Source: Bifidobacterium sp. ESL0800 (GTDB lineage: Bacteria > Actinomycetota > Actinomycetes > Actinomycetales > Bifidobacteriaceae). From it: 64,000 nucleotides of DNA. Below are positions 48,297 to 57,403 of the stretch, piece by piece. The DNA is taken from assembly GCF_029395355.1 (NCBI RefSeq), contig NZ_CP113913.1, positions 2,186,647 to 2,250,646 of the forward strand, given 5' to 3'. The number at the start of each line of letters is the position of its first letter. Position 1 is the first letter of the stretch. The position numbers and the translations under genes are program-made. Under the pieces are notes generated by a model. The model worked only from the letters and a program-made list of their open reading frames with translations, did no database searches and was not told where the DNA came from.

Positions 48297-49433
48297 ATGC
48301 CCGTGGCACAACAGCGACAAAGAGTGGTCGGCTTTGATTTTGTCAAAGCCTTCGCGATGTTGTTTGTAATACTATTGCATATACCGTATTTAAGATGGTT
48401 CCCTGATTGGACATTTGTCGGTCGGGCTGTGTGGAGCTTTGTGATGATGGCAGTACCTTTATTCTTTATTGTCAACGGTGCTTTACTGCTCAACCGGCCG
48501 TATAAAAATTTAAAAAAACATACTAAACGTTTGGTGTCCACAATTATTTTTGTGGAAATTTGGAAATTAATCAACATTGCTTTCTATTTATGGATTGGGA
48601 CGGAATCGATTACCATTAAACAAATGGTCCTATTTTTACTTGGCGGCACAAGTTTAGGCGATTATCCTGTCGGCTTTTTCTGGTTCCTGAATGCATTGAT
48701 CGGTGTATACCTTGTATTCCCGATAATCCAGTATCTTTTTGATGCTGTGAGTCCGTTCTTTACTCGATGGCTGTTTTTAGTGCTTTTATTCTTTACTATT
48801 CTATTGCCAACTGCAAAGTTTCTTCTATTGTTGTTTGGGGGATTAACAAAACATAATATCTCTGATGTCTTAGATCCACTCGGATCTTTTTCGGTTTTTG
48901 GAGGATACGCTTATGTGCTGGTGTATTTTATGCTTGGTGGCTATATCGCTCGCTATGCCAATACATCCAAAGGTCGGTACTTTATAACTTCACGCAAAGG
49001 CAGGTTGAGTCTTCTATCCGGTGTCATAATCTGTTGGATACTACTCGATGGTATGCTTTATTTTCAGCAGAAGTTTGCCAATACGGAATATGCAAAATTC
49101 GATTTTAGCGTAATATTACCGATGTTGACGATTGTCGCTCTTTTACTGCTACTCTGCATACCGCTTCATTTGCCTAAGGCTTGCACTAAAATCGTAATTT
49201 TCTTTGGTTCTAATACATTTGGCGTATATATGTTGCACTTCCCCGTCTATTTCTTGTTATCAAAATTGGGCAGTGGCTCTGGTGTATTTGCTTTGCCTGT
49301 CGGGAGGGGTTCTTCTTGTCGTCTTATGGTTGAAGATGTCTTTTTAGCCTTGGCAATTTATTTCCTTTGTGCAGTCGTGACATGGGCATGCAGGAAAATT
49401 CCCATAATTGGTAGAATTTTCTCGTTTAAATAG
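48297..49433 (+). CDS. Acyltransferase family 3 membrane protein (first of two)
   Basis: A 378-residue protein with about ten spans. The start RVVGFDFVKAFAMLFVILLHI has the family His in a hydrophobic helix, followed by AVPLFFIVNGALLL. Such enzymes O-acylate sugars, commonly O-acetylating EPS. The ATG at 48297 has AAGGA ten bases before; a GTG at 48264 would add 11 residues. It overlaps no neighbour and is the last intact gene before an IS3-type remnant. Confidence 0.87.
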   Translation: MPVAQQRQRVVGFDFVKAFAMLFVILLHIPYLRWFPDWTFVGRAVWSFVMMAVPLFFIVNGALLLNRPYKNLKKHTKRLVSTIIFVEIWKLINIAFYLWIGTESITIKQMVLFLLGGTSLGDYPVGFFWFLNALIGVYLVFPIIQYLFDAVSPFFTRWLFLVLLFFTILLPTAKFLLLLFGGLTKHNISDVLDPLGSFSVFGGYAYVLVYFMLGGYIARYANTSKGRYFITSRKGRLSLLSGVIICWILLDGMLYFQQKFANTEYAKFDFSVILPMLTIVALLLLLCIPLHLPKACTKIVIFFGSNTFGVYMLHFPVYFLLSKLGSGSGVFALPVGRGSSCRLMVEDVFLALAIYFLCAVVTWACRKIPIIGRIFSFK

Positions 49434-49452
49434 ACAATGGTCGGGGTGCAGA

Positions 49453-49486
49453 CTCCAAGTTGGACGCTTCTGTGTCCAACTTGGAG
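49453..49486 (+). terminator. Perfect 13-bp hairpin after the acyltransferase gene
   Basis: CTCCAAGTTGGAC/GTCCAACTTGGAG with an 8-nt loop, 20 bp after the stop. No T run follows, so it may be a terminator or an old insertion-sequence end. Confidence 0.55.
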
Positions 49487-49639
49487 TTCGTGTTGTCCGG
49501 CATGGAGGAGCGTTATCGGGTAGTTGTCTCGTATTTCTCACCGGGTATGATGATGCACAAAATGGTGGTCGGATCTGGGTCACTGCACTATCTGCCGCAT
49601 GCTGTGCCTGGATGATGACGGTCCCTTGATGTTTCGTGC

Positions 49640-50270
49640 TGCATCTAATGGGCGAGGAGAGGCTCGTAGTCCGTATACGTCAAACAGTGCAGATGGTATA
49701 GCTCGTACGCCAGCGAGATTACTGAGGCACCTAACCTCGTGAACCGGGACTTCCAGGGCCAAGCTCCGAGCAGGCTGTTATTGACCGACGTGACCGAGTT
49801 CAGGCTTAACGGCCGAAGGCGTACCTGTCGCCGGTCATAGAGTGCTATGTGACAGGGGCGTCATTCGCTCAAAGTATTCTGACTAGGTGATGACGGACAC
49901 CATGTTCGAATGACGATGGCCACGCTCAAGGACGGCGAGCGGCCGGTGGTTCACTCGGGGATCCGGTTTTCCACTGCCACAATCGTTGGTCAGTCTTGAT
50001 TGCGATCTGCAGCGAGGGCAGACTAACGTGCTTGATGAGTACTAGGGGATGTTTGCAGGACAACAGCGCGATGGGGGCTTCTTCGGCGGAAGACCAAGAA
50101 CGAGTTTCATTACTGCTGTGACAGGGGAAGGGGCCGCCTATGGGAAGTTCGAACGGCGGCTTGCCGCGCACGTGACGACTACAAAGAGACCCGTATCAAG
50201 AAATCAGCGAGTTGGCTAGCTCGGTACAATATAGAAAAACCAGGGAGTGGCCACACAGCCAGTCCAAGAA
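49640..50270 (+). pseudogene. Decayed IS3-family transposase (orfB) remnant
   Basis: Translation in shifting frames gives recognisable integrase fragments. NLVNRDFQGQAP then LTDVTEFRLN (first catalytic Asp) is near 49735-49810. LKDGERPVVHS-like and GFFGGR-type (FFGRLK) pieces lie at 49925-50095. TRIKKSA then SSVQYRKTREW (the conserved C-terminus) is at 50190-50255. Several stops and frameshifts make it inactive. The rest of the 895-bp gene-free stretch from 49434 shows no other gene. Confidence 0.8.
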
Positions 50271-50328
50271 AACGTTCGCACTCCCAGATAATAATGCTTC
50301 TGTATGTGGCTTAATGTATACTTAATTA

Positions 50329-51441
50329 GTGAGTAAGAAGACAGTAGCACCATTACGTGGTTCAAATTTTGAAGCACTGCGTATCCTCTCTATGGTTATG
50401 ATTATTGGTAGTCATTTCTGCTTATTTGGCCTTCAGCTAAGATTAAGGCCTATGAGTGCCAATAAAGTTTTATTAGAGACTTTATTTCTAACTCAGGGGC
50501 GAGTCGGGGCTATACTTTTTTTCATCATTACTGCATATTTCTTGTGTGTTTCTGATTTGCCTGTCCATAAATCGTTTAAGAAAGCTTGGATTCTAGAAAG
50601 AACCTTGTTGTTTTGGTCGCTTTTATTGACTTTGATTAGTTTCCTTGTTGGGCTATTGCCTAGCCAAGAATCTTTGAAGGACAGAATCAAATTTATCGTT
50701 TCTGCTTTTCTGCCAACGACCTCGAATTGCTGGTGGTTTGCAACTAGCTATATGGGTTTTTTGATTATTGCTCCATTTCTTATCGCTGGTTTGAAAGCCC
50801 TGTCACAAAGGTGGCATTTTGTTTTATGCGTAATAGCGCTTTTTGCTGGACTTTCTACGCAGCTTCCCATCTTTAAGAATTCGAATAGTGTTATCAGTTT
50901 TTCTCCGGGAATTATCAACCTTGATTTTATAGCTATTTTTACGATTGTGGCCTATATCCGCTGGTACGTACCTTGGCTGCTACAAAAAAGAACGTTGGGT
51001 ATCATATGTTGCACAATTGGATACCTTTGGTCACTGGTACATGTATTTACCAAACGAGGTGAAGAGCCTACTACATTCAACCCATCGGTTTTATTTGAAG
51101 TAGTAGGGTGGTTTATTGTTTTCTACAATTTTCATTTTTCGAGTAAGGCCATTAATGGTTTGGCTTCGCATGTCTTTTCTATATACCTCATCACAGAGTT
51201 CTCCACATTGAGGGGGCCGATTTGGAATTACTTTACCTTGATATCCGATAAGATATATTCCACGGTATGGATGGTACCCTACACAATTGGTATCGTTATA
51301 GGTGTTTGTGTATTGTGCGTAATCTTAGATATCGTGAAAAGTTGCATTTTCTCTTTAACTGTGGATAGGAAGAAAGGACGTGTGTTCGAATTTCTATGGT
51401 CCAAGACCAACAATGTAATAACTCGAGTGTTTAGAATTTGA
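50329..51441 (+). CDS. Acyltransferase family 3 membrane protein (second of two)
   Basis: A 370-residue AT-rich protein with about ten spans: SNFEALRILSMVMIIGSHFC (family His), GRVGAILFFIITAYFLC, then SNCWWFATSYMGFLIIAPF. It probably O-acylates the polysaccharide. It starts at GTG 50329 with no good ribosome site, just after an IS3 remnant, so expression may have been altered. It lies between two mobile-element remnants, suggesting it arrived or was retained as a cassette. Confidence 0.83.
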   Translation: MSKKTVAPLRGSNFEALRILSMVMIIGSHFCLFGLQLRLRPMSANKVLLETLFLTQGRVGAILFFIITAYFLCVSDLPVHKSFKKAWILERTLLFWSLLLTLISFLVGLLPSQESLKDRIKFIVSAFLPTTSNCWWFATSYMGFLIIAPFLIAGLKALSQRWHFVLCVIALFAGLSTQLPIFKNSNSVISFSPGIINLDFIAIFTIVAYIRWYVPWLLQKRTLGIICCTIGYLWSLVHVFTKRGEEPTTFNPSVLFEVVGWFIVFYNFHFSSKAINGLASHVFSIYLITEFSTLRGPIWNYFTLISDKIYSTVWMVPYTIGIVIGVCVLCVILDIVKSCIFSLTVDRKKGRVFEFLWSKTNNVITRVFRI

Positions 51442-51629
51442 TAACATCCAGTGAATTGCGTGCTTCCGGTTTTCGGCCATGGTCGCACCTTCGTACTGTC
51501 CAGTTTCCAGTGACTTCTGGCTCGTCACTGTTACGATCAGCATTAGATTGAGGGCTTATCGCAGGTGATTCTTAGTGCTCGTTGCAACACCGTTGTTGTT
51601 TGACAGTTCTTCCTAAAAGCTGTTGTACG

Positions 51630-51696
51630 GGTAGTGCCCTTCTCCTATGTACGTTTTTCAATCGCTAGATCAAACAATCGCTAATTGGAAAGTGAG
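51630..51696 (+). mobile_element. Fragment of an IS256-type left end
   Basis: CCCTTCTCCTATGTACG, a TTTTTCAATCGC-like stretch and CTAATTGGAAAG parallel the intact left-end sequence at 51800-51850 (CCCTTGCCTGTGTACG, TTTTCAAACG, GATTGGAAG). It is a second, older left end just upstream of the main element. The rest of 51442-51746 holds no gene. Confidence 0.55.
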
Positions 51697-51746
51697 TTGG
51701 GGACCATGACCGATAATGACATATTACAGTTCGACTGGGTGGTAGT

Positions 51747-53095
51747 GTCCAGTAGTTTGCGCACTTTGGGTTTTGGGATTTGATAGGGGGGGGGCACGGC
51801 CCTTGCCTGTGTACGATTTTCAAACGTTGACAAAGAAAACCGATTGGAAGCAGGCGTGATCATGCTCGATAACAGAATCATACAGGTCGACGAGTCCAAG
51901 TTCGAGACCGAGCTCGACAGGCTCGTCTCCTCGAAAGTCGAGGAGATCCTCAATGCGATGCTGGACGCCGAGGCCGACCAGGCCGCAGGCGCCGGACGCT
52001 ACGAGCGCAAGGCGGGCCGGAAGGCGTATCGCGCCGACCATTACGAGCGGGGGCTTACGGTGAAGGCCGGCAGCATGACCGTCAGGGTGCCGAAGCTGAA
52101 GGGCGCGCTGTTCGAGTAGGCCATCATCCAGCGCTACCGGACGCGCGAGTCGAGCGTCGAGGAGGCGCTCATGGAGATGTACTTCAGCGGGGTGTCGACC
52201 CGTCAGGTCGATTCGATCGGCGAGCAGCTGTGGGGCGACCGCATGCCGCCCCCCAGACGCTTTCTGACGATCTCAAGAAGGTCTACAAGGACATCAACGC
52301 ATGGCGCGGGCGTCCGCTCGAACGCGCGTTCCCCTACGTGTTCATGGACGGCATCTGACTGAAACGCTCCTGGGGATGCAGCATCGAGAACGTCAGCGTG
52401 CTGGTTTCCATCGGAGTCGGTGACGACGGGCGGCGCGAGATCATCGGCATCGACGAGGGCATGAAGGAGGACGCGGCCAGCTGGGAGTTGTTCATCCGCT
52501 CGATGACCGACCGCGGGCTCACCGGTGTCAGACTTGCCATAGGCGACCGCAACCCGGGGCTGGTGCGCGCCGTCGGGCTGCTGCCCGGGGCGCGCTACCA
52601 GCGGTGCATGGTCCACTTCGAACGCAACGTCCTCTCCAAGGTGCCCAGCCGGAAACGCAAGACGGCGGCCATGTGAAGGCCATATTCGCCATGGAGGACC
52701 GCGACAAGACCCTTGCCGAGGCCGAATCGTCGGCCGCCGAACTCGACTCGGGAAAGCTCGGGGAGGCCGCCTCCTGCCTGCGCGAGGGCATCGGCGAGGC
52801 CACGGCCTACCAGCTGCCCGAATACCCCATGGAACACTGGCGGCTCATCCGCACCAACAACATGATCGAACGCCTCAACCGCGAGATACGGCGCAGGACC
52901 AGGGTCGTCGGCCAGTTCCCCGACGACCGCAGCGCCCTCACGCTCGTCACCGCGAGGATCCGCCACGTCACCCAGGACTGGCCGGACCACCGCTACCTCG
53001 ACATGTCACTGCTCGAACCGATAATAAAAGACACGGTTGAAACACCGCACAGAGGCGACCAAGGCTGAAAACCGAAAGTGCGCAACAAACCGGAC
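51747..53095 (+). mobile_element. IS256-family insertion sequence (inactive)
   Basis: Terminal inverted repeats of about 28 bp: left GTCCAGTAGTTTGCGCACTT (51747) and right, reading inward from 53095, GTCCGGTTTGTTGCGCACTT; both continue as TGGGTTTT/TCGGTTTT. The 1.35-kb length and the single transposase fit IS256. No obvious 8-9-bp target duplication was seen by eye. Its GC is high against the AT-rich genes around it. Confidence 0.88.
51862..53068 (+). pseudogene. IS256-family transposase with two stops and two frameshifts
   Basis: Starting MLDNRIIQVDESKFETEL, the frame meets TAG at 52117, resumes with AIIQRYRTRESSVEEALMEM, and shifts at a C run near 52250. The next part has a TGA (expected Trp in FMDGI-W-LKRSWG) near 52357. 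It continues through RLAIGDRNPGLVRAVGLLPG and YQRCMVHFERNV, and shifts again near 52674 before IRTNNMIERLNREIRRRTRVV. The catalytic DDE surroundings are recognisable, but no active protein can be made. Confidence 0.92.
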
Positions 53096-53261
53096 GTTAT
53101 CCAACATACTTTTAGGATGGTGGTATCGGGATACGGAAAACAAGCCAGAGATATTATCATTGTTTAATTGTGCGTTGAGACAGAAGTCTTGACAATATTC
53201 GTTTAGTATATAGGGCTTGTTAAAAGATTTTGTCTGTTTTGTCGTTTCTTTAAAGTTCCGC

Positions 53262-54266
53262 TCAATGACGATTTAGATGCTTGTACAGCAAAAAACTTGG
53301 CCTGAATAAGTGAAACGTGGTGAGTAGGACCTTTACAAGGTTTCTTTTTGAAAGCGATTTCAAGAGATAATTAGGGGCAATTTTATGTATTTCTTTGCGC
53401 ATTTGTGCGTCTAATTTTTTATCGAAGTCATTTGAATTGAAAAGAAGTGTTTCAGTATAAAACAGTAGGTTTAGCAAATAATTTATATAGTCTGAATCAT
53501 ACGAGGCGCGGTTATGAGAGAGAGAAATAATGAGATTAAAAGCATTGGTGATGCTTTTAATGTCTTTTGTGTTTGTCAAAGAATCTGATCTATTGCACGC
53601 GTAACGGTAAAAACGCTTTTGAATATATGCTACCGTGTTGATTTTATCAAATTCGTGATTTACAAAGGCTACATCTTCTAGGAACCTGATTTCCTCGGGA
53701 AAAGTAAAGCCCTTCTCATAAAATAACGTACCTTTATAAAGAAATGTCTGAACAAGGTTTGGCAAATTTCCCGCATGAATAAATTTCAAACATTCTTTAC
53801 CGGTACTTTTCTGACATATCGGGAAAGGATTCGGGGATACTCTTTCGGATCGTGACAGCTTGTTTCCGCTACTAATATCTATGGGCTGTACGTCGAAAGA
53901 TATCAATTCGCTATTCGAAGAAGCTGCGAGGGCTGTTGTCGAAGCTATGGTTTCAGGATCCAACGTATCGTCTGCATCGAGGAAAAGAATATATTCCCCG
54001 ATAGCTTTGGAAACCCCGTGATTCCTAGCGCCTGATAGACCTCTATTTTTTTCATGTACAACTGTTATTCGTGGATCACGAGTACTCCACTTATCACAGA
54101 TAAGTCCAGTAGTGTCTGTTGACCCATCGTCGACAACGATAATTTGTAAATTGCTATAAGTTTGTTCCAGCACATTTGTTAGACAATTGCTTATATATTC
54201 TTCGACGTTGAAAGCCGGAATTATAACGGAGACGAGCGGTTCATCGCTGCTAGATTTAATGTCCAT
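53262..54266 (-). CDS. Glycosyltransferase family 2 (opposite strand)
   Basis: A 334-residue GT-A enzyme: VSVIIPAFNVEEYISNCL, IIVVDDGSTDTTGLICDKW, HEKNRGLSGARNHG and the DXD motif in YILFLDADDTLDPE. It resembles EpsJ/WcaA-like transferases of capsule loci. It is AT-rich and the only minus-strand gene inside the plus-strand module. It is flanked by the IS256 element on one side and IS fragments on the other, so it was probably inserted or inverted with them. ATG 54266 is preferred to 54299; GAGGAG lies 12 bases before it. Confidence 0.88.
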   Translation of the reverse strand: MDIKSSSDEPLVSVIIPAFNVEEYISNCLTNVLEQTYSNLQIIVVDDGSTDTTGLICDKWSTRDPRITVVHEKNRGLSGARNHGVSKAIGEYILFLDADDTLDPETIASTTALAASSNSELISFDVQPIDISSGNKLSRSERVSPNPFPICQKSTGKECLKFIHAGNLPNLVQTFLYKGTLFYEKGFTFPEEIRFLEDVAFVNHEFDKINTVAYIQKRFYRYACNRSDSLTNTKDIKSITNAFNLIISLSHNRASYDSDYINYLLNLLFYTETLLFNSNDFDKKLDAQMRKEIHKIAPNYLLKSLSKRNLVKVLLTTFHLFRPSFLLYKHLNRH

Positions 54267-54541
54267 ATTACTTGGTTGCTCCTCACGAAGTCTATGCAAA
54301 AGCTATTCTTTGCTGTATTAGATTTTCTCGCTCTAAGACAGTATATGCCTTCAAGGGATGTTAAGTAGTTTACTTGTTTCGTGTTGTTGAATTAGTTGAA
54401 GCACGATTTCGGTTCAATCAGTTTTTTAATCATAAAAGAGAAAAAAGAAACTCCGTTTGATTGTTGAATCATTAGGCTGAAGGACTAAAGCTTGTAAGTT
54501 AATGTAATATATTTTGATTCAAGTAGGTTTGAATTGGTAGT

Positions 54542-54643
54542 GTCCGGAGTCTTGTGCACTTGGGTTTGGAATTTGAATGAGGCGCGACTCCCTTTACTGT
54601 CTACGTTTTCAAACGCTGACAAGAAAACCGATTGAGAAAGATA
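54542..54643 (+). mobile_element. Orphan left end of an IS256-type element
   Basis: GTCCGGAGTCTTGTGCACTTG (first 20 bases) and the following TTTTCAAACGCTGACAAGAA copy the left end of the element at 51747 (GTCCAGTAGTTTGCGCAC; TTTTCAAACGTTGACAAAGA). No transposase follows; IS3-type sequence abuts it. Confidence 0.75.
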
Positions 54644-54699
54644 GATGGGTGTGTCATGCCCAACATCTTCAGCCACGAGTTCGACGGCTATGCCATGCA

Positions 54700-55010
54700 C
54701 GCCTATCCGGCGACCTGATTTACGCGTGCGTCTTGGTCATGGTTAGTGGTATACTTGGCTGCTCATGGCTTGGGTTGACCGGTCGATAGTCGGCTACGCC
54801 GTCGGGCCCGTTAAGGACACCGCCTTCGCCAAGAGCGTGTTCGCCATACTGAGATTCACACTCTACGATTCCATATCAACCACAACAGTGAGCTCAATCA
54901 ACAGGAAGATCGACCTCAACGTTTACATCGACACCGAGCGGCCAGATCTCTATGTCAGCTTATACGTAAGAATCCAACGCCCGCGCACTTGGCTTTCGGC
55001 TAGCTGACAC
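54700..55010 (+). pseudogene. Second IS3-family transposase fragment
   Basis: Around 54708 the frames read GDLIYA and RLGHG, then DRSIVGYAVGPVKDTAFAKS (54780-54840), the region around the first catalytic residues of IS3-type integrases. Stops and frame changes interrupt it. The 320 bp from 55010 to the next gene show no further feature. Confidence 0.7.
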
Positions 55011-55330
55011 CGACAGAGAAGTTACAACACTCCTCCGAGGCATCCGACTAAACCAGTCAACTAAACAACAATGATGGTGCAGCCGCCTTTCGAAATCGAC
55101 GTATTATTGTCAGGCGCTTAATGTAGCTTGAAAAAAATAGTATGGGCAGAGCAACAGATAGGGGAGTGGCGTCATCGTGCAGGACAAGACTCAACAAGTA
55201 TTTGAGACCTGCCCCGCCGATGAAGTGCATCTAGTTTCAGTAGGCGTTTCATCTTGCACGACCCATCTGGCATATCGACTTTTTAAACGTAAATTCGATA
55301 ATAAACCGAGCATGACAAGGAGCCTGGAAC

Positions 55331-56434
55331 ATGTCTAAAATGAAAAAAGTAATGCTCGTCTTTGGTACTCGTCCCGAGGCAATCAAAATGTGCCCACTTG
55401 TAAAAGAGCTTAAGGCCTATCCGGATAAGTTCGATGTAGCCGTGTGTGTTACTGGGCAACATCGTGAAATGCTTGATCAGGTCCTATCTGTATTTGGCGT
55501 AGTCCCCGAATATGATCTTTCTATTATGAAACCAGGCCAAACTCTATTTGATGTGACATGTAGTGTATTGAATAAGTTAAAGCCAGTTTTGGAATCTTGG
55601 GGTCCCGATGTCGTGCTTGTGCATGGAGATACAACGACCTCATTTGCAGCAGCATTATCCTGTTTTTATTTGCATATTCCTGTTGGTCACGTTGAAGCTG
55701 GTTTGAGGACCTATAACCTAGATAGCCCCTGGCCAGAAGAGTTCAATCGTCAAGCAGTTGATTTGGTTTGCAAGTGGTATTTTGCACCTACAGAGGTGAG
55801 TCGGCAGAATTTAATTTCGGAAGGAAAACCAAAAGAAAGAATATGGGTTACTGGGAATACGGGGATTGATGCCTTAAAGACAACAGTCACGTCGGATTAT
55901 TCTAATCCTGTACTCGATTGGGCTGCGGGTAGTCGCCTTATTCTTATTACAGCACATCGCCGTGAAAATCTCGGAATGCCCATGCATCATATGTTCAGGG
56001 CTATTCGTCGTGTCATGGAGGAACACCCTGATACAAAAGCCGTGTATCCGATTCATATGAATCCTACCGTGCGTAAGGCAGCGCATGAAGAGTTGGATGG
56101 TTTTGATAGGTTGCGCATTATTGATCCATTAGGTGTTCTTGATTTTCATAATTTTATGGCAGCTTCGTATTTAATTTTGACAGATTCAGGTGGTATCCAA
56201 GAGGAAGCCCCTAGCCTCGGTAAGCCGGTTCTTGTGATGCGCGATACCACTGAACGGCCTGAAGGCATAAAGGCTGGCACACTTAAACTGGTGGGTACTA
56301 ACGAGGAGACTATTTACAACGAGTTTTCTCGACTGTTGTCTGATAAATCTGAATATCTTGCCATGTCTCATGCGTCTAATCCCTATGGCGATGGTAAAGC
56401 AAGCAAGCGTATAGCATCTATTTTGTCGGCATAA
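55331..56434 (+). CDS. wecB: UDP-N-acetylglucosamine 2-epimerase (non-hydrolysing)
   Basis: Makes UDP-ManNAc for capsule or wall polysaccharides. Diagnostic segments are FGTRPEAIKMCPLVKEL, CVTGQHREMLDQVL, VLVHGDTTTSFAAAL, GHVEAGLRTYN and LTDSGGIQEEAPSLGKPVLV. At 367 residues it is standard length. AAGGAG precedes the ATG. No UDP-ManNAc dehydrogenase is in the window, so ManNAc itself may enter the polymer. Confidence 0.95.
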   Translation: MSKMKKVMLVFGTRPEAIKMCPLVKELKAYPDKFDVAVCVTGQHREMLDQVLSVFGVVPEYDLSIMKPGQTLFDVTCSVLNKLKPVLESWGPDVVLVHGDTTTSFAAALSCFYLHIPVGHVEAGLRTYNLDSPWPEEFNRQAVDLVCKWYFAPTEVSRQNLISEGKPKERIWVTGNTGIDALKTTVTSDYSNPVLDWAAGSRLILITAHRRENLGMPMHHMFRAIRRVMEEHPDTKAVYPIHMNPTVRKAAHEELDGFDRLRIIDPLGVLDFHNFMAASYLILTDSGGIQEEAPSLGKPVLVMRDTTERPEGIKAGTLKLVGTNEETIYNEFSRLLSDKSEYLAMSHASNPYGDGKASKRIASILSA

Positions 56435-56570
56435 TTGAATGGGTTGTCAATGTGTCTGCCTTATCTATAAATAATAAGAATGTTCTGGCGATATAGAAGT
56501 TGGACTACAGATGCAGGGCGGTATGCGGCCGATATAATGTCAAAATTCTGTAAATGAGAATGGATATAAA

Positions 56571-57356
56571 ATGATACCGAAAGTGATTCATTATATATGG
56601 TTTGGGGGTAAACCTCTTCCGGCATTGGCTGAAAAGTGCTTGGCTTCTTGGAAGAAATATTGCCCGGATTATGAGATTGTCCGTTGGGATGAATCGAATT
56701 TCGACTTTTCTCAAAGTCGATATTGTCGTGAAGCTTATGAAGCCAAAAAATGGGCATTTGTCAGCGACTATGCCCGGTTGTGGGTTCTTGTACATGAAGG
56801 CGGCATATATATGGATACAGATGTAGAAGTGCTTTCATCGTTGGACAAATTTCTCTCTGAAAAGGCTTTTTCTGGGTTTGAATCGAAAACAAAAATTCCT
56901 ACAGGTCTTATGGCTAGCGAAAGGGGTTTTCCTCTTTTCGCTCGTTTGCTTGCTGATTATGATAACCGCACGTTTGTGAATCCAGATGGTTCCTTCAATT
57001 TGACAACGAATGTTACATATATTACGGATGCCTGCATAGAAAAAGGCCTGATACTGAATGGAGAGAAGCAAACAATTGATGGATTTACTCTATATCCGTC
57101 AGATTTTTTCTGTCCAAAGGATTTTGAAACTTCAGAGATAAATTTGACTAAAAATTCCTGTACGATTCATCACTTTAACGGTTCATGGATACCAAGTGAG
57201 ACTGCTGTATTTCTTCGTTGGCGTCGAGACATCATACGAACATATCCATGGATACCTCATAAGATTGTTTCATTTTTTGCTCTGCTTTGTGCCTGCTGGT
57301 CGCAGCGAAATTTCAAACCTTTTGTTACGTGGTTTAACAATAAAAGGAGTAAATAG
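56571..57356 (+). CDS. Glycosyltransferase family 32-type sugar transferase
   Basis: A 261-residue enzyme: IPKVIHYIWFGGKPLP, SWKKYCPDYEIVRWDE and the DXD motif in GGIYMDTDVEVL are typical of the GT32 (Och1/capsular) group. It is AT-rich and lies in line between wecB and the flippase gene, probably co-transcribed. Donor and acceptor are unknown. Confidence 0.9.
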   Translation: MIPKVIHYIWFGGKPLPALAEKCLASWKKYCPDYEIVRWDESNFDFSQSRYCREAYEAKKWAFVSDYARLWVLVHEGGIYMDTDVEVLSSLDKFLSEKAFSGFESKTKIPTGLMASERGFPLFARLLADYDNRTFVNPDGSFNLTTNVTYITDACIEKGLILNGEKQTIDGFTLYPSDFFCPKDFETSEINLTKNSCTIHHFNGSWIPSETAVFLRWRRDIIRTYPWIPHKIVSFFALLCACWSQRNFKPFVTWFNNKRSK

Positions 57357-57403
57357 CTGTAAAGCTAAAAGTTGGGGTGTTTGAATTCTAAAAGGGTAGA
57401 GTA

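Noticed and set aside
53096..53261. Additional gene or promoter between IS256 and the minus-strand glycosyltransferase
   Set aside because: Short AT-rich spacer; no supported frame or signal.
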